This document shows, one piece after another, positions 58,632-64,000 of a stretch of 64,000 nt of DNA. The notes under the pieces were generated by a model. That model ran no database searches and was not told where the DNA came from. It saw nothing but the letters and a program-made list of their open reading frames with translations. This DNA is from Azolla caroliniana (lineage: Eukaryota > Polypodiophyta). The translations under genes were made by a program, and so were the position numbers. Positions within the stretch are counted from its first letter, which is position 1; the number at the start of each line of letters is the position of its first letter. The DNA lies in NCBI GenBank assembly GCA_043228905.1, contig JBHGNT010000014.1, positions 20,026,001 to 20,090,000 of the forward strand. The letters are read 5' to 3'.

Positions 58632-61600
58632 ATGGAAGGCGGCGGTAGTGGGCCTCCGGGCATGATGGTGTTGAACTCACAGAACTACGCCGACTGGAAG
58701 ATAAAGATGGAGGACCTTCTCATCGTCCGAGACCTGTACGAACCGATCGACAATGCCGAGATACCCAAGGGGGAAATAGAGTCGGAGTGGAAGCTCCTGA
58801 ACCGGAAAGCCGTAGCGACGATCCGGCAATATGTCGATGTAAGTGTCCTGCAACATGTGGCGAACGATACGAACGCCTATGAGATGTGGAAGAAGCTGTC
58901 GGGCCTCTATGAGAGGAAGAATGCGTTGAACCGGACCTCCCTGATGAGGAAGATAGTGAACCTCAAGTACCGGGACGGCGAGAATATGGTGGAACACGTG
59001 AGCACGTTCATGGGATTCGTGAACCAGCTTGCGGCGATCAAGTTCCCGCTGGAGGATGCAATGCAAGCCATCATTCTGATGTGTACGTTGCCGGAAAGCT
59101 GGGAGAACCTGGTGGTGACTCTCAGCACCTCCTGCACGGAAGATAACTTGTCCCTACAAACGGTAAAGACAAGTATTTTGAACGAAGAAGCGCGTCGGAG
59201 AGATAAAGAACCGGCCTCCGACTCGAAGGCGCTGCTTACCGAATCGGATCGGGGAAGACAATGGAACCGGAGTCCTCAAAGACGGGAGAAGTCGGGGACC
59301 CGGTCGCAGTCAAGAGGAAGGCCCACATGCTTCCACTGTGGGAAGCCGGGGCACTTCCGGAAGAATTGTCGGCATTACCGAAAAGACAACGGAGCCGACG
59401 ACACCGATTCGAAGAAGTCGCCGGAGAGAAACGGTGCATACCGGGGAGCCACGGACCGGAGAGGTCCGGATCGGCGAGGGCAGGACCGGAAAGGAACAAC
59501 GGCACTCGCGGCAAGTGAGGAAGAAATCATGCTCATCACCGAAGAAGGTGAACTAAACGTTGCCGGCGATGAGACGACCTGGGTGGTCGATTCCGGAGCA
59601 TCGTTCCACCTGACCCCGGAGAGAAGATACTTCTCATCCTACACAGCCGGTGAGCACGGCTGTGTCCGGATGGGAAATGAAGGCACATGCCGGATTGCTG
59701 GCATAGGAGACGTGTGGCTGATGACATCAACCGGATGCAAGATGCTGCTGAAGGATGTTCGACACGTTCCGGAGGTCCGATTGAACCTGATCTCGGCCGG
59801 GAGGCTAGATGATGAAGGCTACACGGGTAGCATCCGGAACGGTGTCATGAAGTTCAGCAAAGGGAGCCTTATAGTGGCTCGGGCCCGGAAGGTCAACACA
59901 CTGTACCTGATGAATTCCCGGCTATGTCCGGAGGAGCTGAACGTGGCAGCCGACACTGCCGGTGAGCTGTGGCACAAGAGACTGTGCCACATGAGTGAGA
60001 AGGGGATGAAGAGGCTTGCAGAAGACAACCTTATTCCAGTGAAGCATGTGCACCTGGAGAAGTGCACCGACTGCCTGGCCGGTAAGCAAAACCGGACCTC
60101 CTTTCACTCAAGGCCACCGACGAGACGTAGCGCACCATTGGAGCTGGTGCACACTGACGTGTGTCAAGTAGAAACGAAGTCACATGGCGGAGCCCAGTAC
60201 TTCGTGACATTCATTGATGACCACAGCCGGAAGCTGTGGACGGCACCGTTGAAGACAAAGGACCAAGTATTGTCCGTCTTCAAAGAACTCCACGCGAGAG
60301 TGGAAAGGGAATCCGGCAAGGAGCTGAAAGCGATACGAGCGGATAACGGAGGGGAATACCGGGGGCAGTTCGAGGAGTACTGTCGCTCGAAGGGAATCCG
60401 GCTCGAGTTTACTGTGCCGAAGACGCCGGAACTGAACGGGCTGGCCGAGAGGATGAACCGGACCATAATGGAGAGGGTCCGGAGTATGCTGGCGCATGCG
60501 AAATTGCCCAAGGGGTTTTGGGCTGAGGCAATGTCGACGGCGACATACGTGATAAACAGATCACCCCCAGTACCTTTGGACGGAGACACGCCGCAGAGAG
60601 TGTGGACCGGTAGGGAAGTATCCTACCGGCACCTGAAGGTGTTCGGGTGTCTCGCATATGTGCATGTGGCAAAGGACCGGAGAGGAAAGCTAGACCCAAA
60701 GACCCGGCCATGCATATTCCTCGGTTACGGCGATGACGAGTTCGGCTACCGAGTATGGGACCCGGTCGACAAGAAGATATTCCGGAGTCGCGATATCATC
60801 TTCATGGAGGACAAGACACTCGCCGACTGGGAGTCGGAGAAGAAGATGAAGAGCTCCAAGTCGTCCGGTGAGAATCAACTCTACGAGGAGCAGTCCCGAC
60901 CGGCAAGGGACCGGTTAGCACTCGAGGACCCGGCCGAAGACGGTGAAGAAACAGAACCGGCCGAGGAAGATGAAACTGATACCGGAACTGGCCACGATCC
61001 CGAAATGGATTCGGATGAAGAGGAAACGGAGGAGCCGGTTACCGAAGCTCCGGAACGAAGATATCCTCTAAGAGAGAGAAGGGCCCCCCGGAGATTTCCG
61101 GAACCAGAGCACGTGCTGCTAACCGACGAGGGGGAGCCAGAGAGCTTTGAAGAAGCAAAGCATGACACCCATAGCCGCAGGTGGTTAAGTGCCATGCAGG
61201 AGGAGATGGATTCCCTGCATGAGAACCACACATATGAACTTGTGGAGTTGCCGAAAGGAAAACGGGCACTCCGTAACAAGTGGGTGTTCAAGCTGAAACC
61301 GGGAGATGCCGGAAAACCCCCGAGATACAAAGCCAGGATCGTGGTGAAGGGGTTCCAGCAGAAGAAGGGCGTCGACTTCGACGAGATATTTGCCCCGGTA
61401 GTGAAGATGACCTCCATCCGGACGGTGCTGAGCATAGCGGCAAGCATGGACCTCGAGGTAGAACAGATGGACGTGAAGACGACATTCCTTCATGGTGACC
61501 TCGAAGAAGAGATCTACATGCAGCAACCGGAAGGATTCGAGAAGAAAGGGAAGGAGCACCTGGTATGCCGGTTGAAGAAGAGCCTTTACGGACTGAAGCA

Positions 61601-62705
61601 GGCTCCCCGGCAATGGTACCGGAAGTTCGACTCTTTCATGACCAACGAAGGGTACCACAAAACGCAGTCCGATCACTGCGTGTTTGTGAAGAAGTTCGAA
61701 GGGGGAGACTCTCTAATACTCCTCCTGTACGTGGACGACATGTTGATCGTCGGACGGGACCAGGGCAAGATACGGATGCTGAAGAAAGCACTTCACCGAA
61801 CCTTCTCAATGAAGGACCTGGGTCCGGCGAGGCAAATACTAGGGATGCACATCATCCGGGACCGGAAGAAGAAGCAGTTGTGGCTGTCACAGGAGAAGTA
61901 CGTGACAAAGGTGCTTCACCGGTTCAACATGTCGGAAGCAAGACCGGTCGGGTCAACACTCCCGGCAAACTACAAGTTGTCCAGCAAGCAAAGCCCCAAG
62001 ACAAAGGCTGAGAAGGAGGACATGATGAAAGTACCATATGCCTCTGCCGTCGGAAGCTTGATGTACGCAATGGTGTGTACAAGACCGGACATTGGATACG
62101 CAGTCGGAGTGGTGAGCCGGTACATGAGCAACCCCGGCAAAGAGCATTGGAACGCGGCCAAGTGGATACTCCGATACCTGAAGGGCACGGCAAACGTGTG
62201 CCTCCGATTCGGCTCCGGTAAGCCCGAACTCGACGGCTTCACCGATTCGGATATGTCGGCTGATGCAGATACCAGCCGGTCCACATCAGGGTATGTGATG
62301 ACGTATGCAGGGGGAGCTGTTTCATGGCAGTCGAGGCTGCAGAAGACGGTGGCGTTGTCAACCACGGAGGCGGAGTACATGGCGGTTGTTGAAGCCGGCA
62401 AGGAAATAATATGGATGAAGGACTTCATTAAAGAGCTCGGTATCCGGCAGGAGGAGTATCGACTCTACTGCGACAGTCAGAGTGCCATCCACCTTGCGAA
62501 GAATGCGGCTTATCACTCCCGGACGAAGCACATCCAGCGTAGATACCACTGGATCCGGGAAAGGATAGAAGACAAGGAGTTCATGCTGACGAAGATCCAC
62601 ACGGACGAGAACGGGTCGGATATGCTGACTAAGGTACTTACACCCGACAAGCTGGAAGCATGCCGGAAGAGGATCGGATTGGAGAGACATCCCATGCCGA
62701 AGTGA
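58632..62705 (+). CDS. copia gag-pol polyprotein (1357 residues)
   Basis: The ATG at 58632 is the first after the primer site. Domains in order: gag (NSQNYADWKIKMEDLLI near residue 20); CCHC knuckle CFHCGKPGHFRKNC from residue 233; protease VDSGASFHL with D320; GAG-pre-integrase zinc segment (WHKRLCHMS..CTDCLAGK). Integrase D..D..E follows (HTDVC with D509, ADNGGEY, NGLAERMNRT). An acidic linker comes near 770-810, then RT with KWVFKLKPGD, MDVKTTFLHGDLEEEIYM and catalytic YVDD at 1033-1036. RNase H starts near D1205 (FTDSDMSADADTS), with TTEAEYMA and DSQSAIHLAKN. Only a single frame is used. All active-site residues are present and no stop occurs. The T in DVKTTF replaces the more usual A. 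Confidence 0.96.
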   Translation: MEGGGSGPPGMMVLNSQNYADWKIKMEDLLIVRDLYEPIDNAEIPKGEIESEWKLLNRKAVATIRQYVDVSVLQHVANDTNAYEMWKKLSGLYERKNALNRTSLMRKIVNLKYRDGENMVEHVSTFMGFVNQLAAIKFPLEDAMQAIILMCTLPESWENLVVTLSTSCTEDNLSLQTVKTSILNEEARRRDKEPASDSKALLTESDRGRQWNRSPQRREKSGTRSQSRGRPTCFHCGKPGHFRKNCRHYRKDNGADDTDSKKSPERNGAYRGATDRRGPDRRGQDRKGTTALAASEEEIMLITEEGELNVAGDETTWVVDSGASFHLTPERRYFSSYTAGEHGCVRMGNEGTCRIAGIGDVWLMTSTGCKMLLKDVRHVPEVRLNLISAGRLDDEGYTGSIRNGVMKFSKGSLIVARARKVNTLYLMNSRLCPEELNVAADTAGELWHKRLCHMSEKGMKRLAEDNLIPVKHVHLEKCTDCLAGKQNRTSFHSRPPTRRSAPLELVHTDVCQVETKSHGGAQYFVTFIDDHSRKLWTAPLKTKDQVLSVFKELHARVERESGKELKAIRADNGGEYRGQFEEYCRSKGIRLEFTVPKTPELNGLAERMNRTIMERVRSMLAHAKLPKGFWAEAMSTATYVINRSPPVPLDGDTPQRVWTGREVSYRHLKVFGCLAYVHVAKDRRGKLDPKTRPCIFLGYGDDEFGYRVWDPVDKKIFRSRDIIFMEDKTLADWESEKKMKSSKSSGENQLYEEQSRPARDRLALEDPAEDGEETEPAEEDETDTGTGHDPEMDSDEEETEEPVTEAPERRYPLRERRAPRRFPEPEHVLLTDEGEPESFEEAKHDTHSRRWLSAMQEEMDSLHENHTYELVELPKGKRALRNKWVFKLKPGDAGKPPRYKARIVVKGFQQKKGVDFDEIFAPVVKMTSIRTVLSIAASMDLEVEQMDVKTTFLHGDLEEEIYMQQPEGFEKKGKEHLVCRLKKSLYGLKQAPRQWYRKFDSFMTNEGYHKTQSDHCVFVKKFEGGDSLILLLYVDDMLIVGRDQGKIRMLKKALHRTFSMKDLGPARQILGMHIIRDRKKKQLWLSQEKYVTKVLHRFNMSEARPVGSTLPANYKLSSKQSPKTKAEKEDMMKVPYASAVGSLMYAMVCTRPDIGYAVGVVSRYMSNPGKEHWNAAKWILRYLKGTANVCLRFGSGKPELDGFTDSDMSADADTSRSTSGYVMTYAGGAVSWQSRLQKTVALSTTEAEYMAVVEAGKEIIWMKDFIKELGIRQEEYRLYCDSQSAIHLAKNAAYHSRTKHIQRRYHWIRERIEDKEFMLTKIHTDENGSDMLTKVLTPDKLEACRKRIGLERHPMPK

Positions 62706-62715
62706 AGGGGGAGTT
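62703..62715 (+). other. copia polypurine tract
   Basis: gaagggggagtt immediately precedes the 3' LTR, only a few bases after the polyprotein stop; a classic copia plus-strand primer. Confidence 0.9.
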
Positions 62716-63438
62716 TGTTGGGATTTACGGTCCCTCCGGATGGGATGTCCGGAGATGAATGACGGCAAGCCCGGTTGCGGTTACGGAACCGGATGATGAC
62801 GAAGACCCGGCTACGGAGCCGGATGCTGAAGACACCGGTTACGGAGCCGGATGACGAAGACCCGGCTACGGAGCCGGATGCTGAAGACCCCGGTTACGGA
62901 GCCGGATGACGAAGACCCGGCTACGGAGCCGGATGCTGAAGACCCCGGTTACGGAGCCGGATGACGCATGTACCCGGAGAGAGATCCGGATGCGGGGACA
63001 TATTTGTGAATATGTTTGCCAAGGGCCCTCGAGGCTATATTTGTAAATAGCCCGAAAGTCATATGGGTATAAATATGACTTAGGGCAAACAGTTTAAATG
63101 TTGCTGCTCATTTTCTGTTTTCCACTTAGAGGGAGCGAAGTGAGAGCAGCCGAGAGAGAGAGAGAGAGAGAGACGAAGAGGTCGTTGCCTCTGTGTAGTA
63201 CCGCCGCCTGTGGCGAAGACAGTGAGCTCAAGGTTGTTGCCTTGAAGCCTCACCATTGTACATCCCTGTTCATAGTGATAGTTGGAGTTTGAGGACTCCC
63301 GTGGTTTTTCCCATTTAGGGTTTTCCACGTAAAATATCTAGTGTACCTTTCTCTCTATTGTCCTCGTGCACTTTGTATTTCCCGTTTTCTTGGAGTTGAT
63401 CCTATTCCTCGGTTGTGGCCGAGCACTGTTTTTCAACA
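62716..63438 (+). repeat. copia 3' LTR with three 55-bp repeat units
   Basis: Same as the 5' LTR but 55 bp longer because the CCGG-rich unit occurs three times. Followed by target duplication ggatc at 63439-63443. Confidence 0.95.
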
Positions 63439-64000
63439 GGATCTACAATCCACTTACTACATGTATACGCGAGCACTTGAATAGCCATGTTCACTAGTGT
63501 TGGTTCCGCATTGTCTCACAACTTGTGGCATTGGATCCTATTGGGTGTTTCCTTGACTCTTGGAATCAAGGAACCCTCCTCATTGCCTATCCACTTCTCC
63601 ATTGTCGTCCTTGGACTAGTAACTTCCCCACGTAGTAGAGCGTTCATAATTTCAAATCTCATAGTCCATTCGCCCTTGATTCCATGCAGTAGGTTGGTTT
63701 GATCCTGTCATGGCAATGCCATGAGCCGCCTCCGACATTCTATGCTCTTTGATGGACCTTTTGCAATGCTTCCCCACAACAACCCCTTACTTGATCCAAT
63801 TAGTTTATCTAATTCATCTCAGATACATGGGTTTCACAAGATGCATTGATTGAGTTAGGCAAGTTCAAAGTTAGGTTGACCGCATGTGAGCCCTCTTCTT
63901 ATGTCACACCACACCTTCTACATGGATGCACTGAATCTATCCTCCAATTGGCGTGAGAATCTTGGTTTGAGACCCATGTTTAGAATCCATCCCATCTGAG
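63439..64000 (-). pseudogene. L1-type LINE ORF2, continuation beyond copia insertion
   Basis: Minus-strand text joins conceptually with 57932 across the copia element. The junction sits in the WIVDPNP-like segment, matching the NWVLDPDPQKV segment of the LINE at 49.6 kb. Frames here are broken by stops and the element runs off the window edge. Confidence 0.55.

Larger units (their letters stand above)
57933..63438 (+). mobile_element. apparently intact Ty1/copia retrotransposon (5.5 kb)
   Basis: LTRs of 668 and 723 bp (TGTTG..CAACA) have a perfect 5-bp target duplication ggatc at 57928-57932 and 63439-63443. A canonical initiator-tRNA primer site, one uninterrupted gag-pol frame and a polypurine tract are all present. 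Apart from one extra 55-bp repeat unit the LTRs differ at four positions, all transitions. Everything needed for autonomous mobility is visible. The RT wording (LLLYVDDMLIVG) suggests the Tork/Tnt1-like branch. Confidence 0.96.

Overview
The window is plant nuclear DNA. It carries two intron-rich plant genes: a cyclic nucleotide-gated channel on the plus strand at 3.6-8.4 kb, and a leucine-rich-repeat receptor kinase on the minus strand at 13.0-18.5 kb. The rest is AT-rich spacer heavily colonised by retrotransposons of plant type. The broken PPR (pentatricopeptide) sequence and the mix of Ty3 lineages remind me of seed-free vascular plants such as ferns or lycophytes. That is an impression from sequence style only.

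Layout. 0-3.5 kb: spacer with old LTR-like and simple-repeat remnants. 3.6-8.4 kb: CNGC gene in 7 exons, with a roughly 345-bp hexanucleotide microsatellite in intron 5. 9.9-12 kb: dead LINE (family B, ending in a TTTC-rich tail). 13.0-18.5 kb: receptor kinase in about 18 exons, with a triplicated TTC-rich block just upstream of its start. 19.1-19.35 kb: 57-bp tandem repeat. 20.27-20.78 kb: hAT-like MITE with a perfect 8-bp target duplication. 23.7-25.3 kb: minus-strand LINE 3' end. 25.6-32.7 kb: a very young, GC-rich Ty3/gypsy element ('Gypsy1', LTRs differ at 1 of 686 bp) with a tRNA-Trp-type primer site. 32.7-35.5 kb: remnants of a different Ty3 gag lineage and LTR-like leaders. 35.5-52.8 kb: a long dead L1-type LINE on the plus strand, split by nested insertions.

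The nested insertions in that LINE are a minus-strand PPR retrocopy carrying a LINE-like tail, a second minus-strand LINE fragment at the same target motif, and a 9.9-kb gypsy element ('Gypsy2', LTRs 419 bp, 4 differences, TSD caact). Gypsy2 sits beside the PPR copy and encodes an extra coiled-coil protein of about 900 residues downstream of pol. 53-57 kb: fragments of LINE-B and of two more gypsy elements. 57.9-63.4 kb: an apparently intact Ty1/copia element with one uninterrupted 1357-codon polyprotein, inserted into yet another minus-strand LINE that resumes to the end of the window.

The two host genes are unrelated signalling genes and nothing suggests joint function. The interest lies in the retroelements. 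Gypsy1 resembles, from memory, fungal gag-pol sequences and has a shifty-stop gag/pol junction. Gypsy2 keeps gag and pol in one frame interrupted by two UAA codons and carries an unusual third ORF. One target motif appears to have been used twice by LINE-type retroposition. No CRISPR array, rRNA gene or convincing functional tRNA gene was seen.
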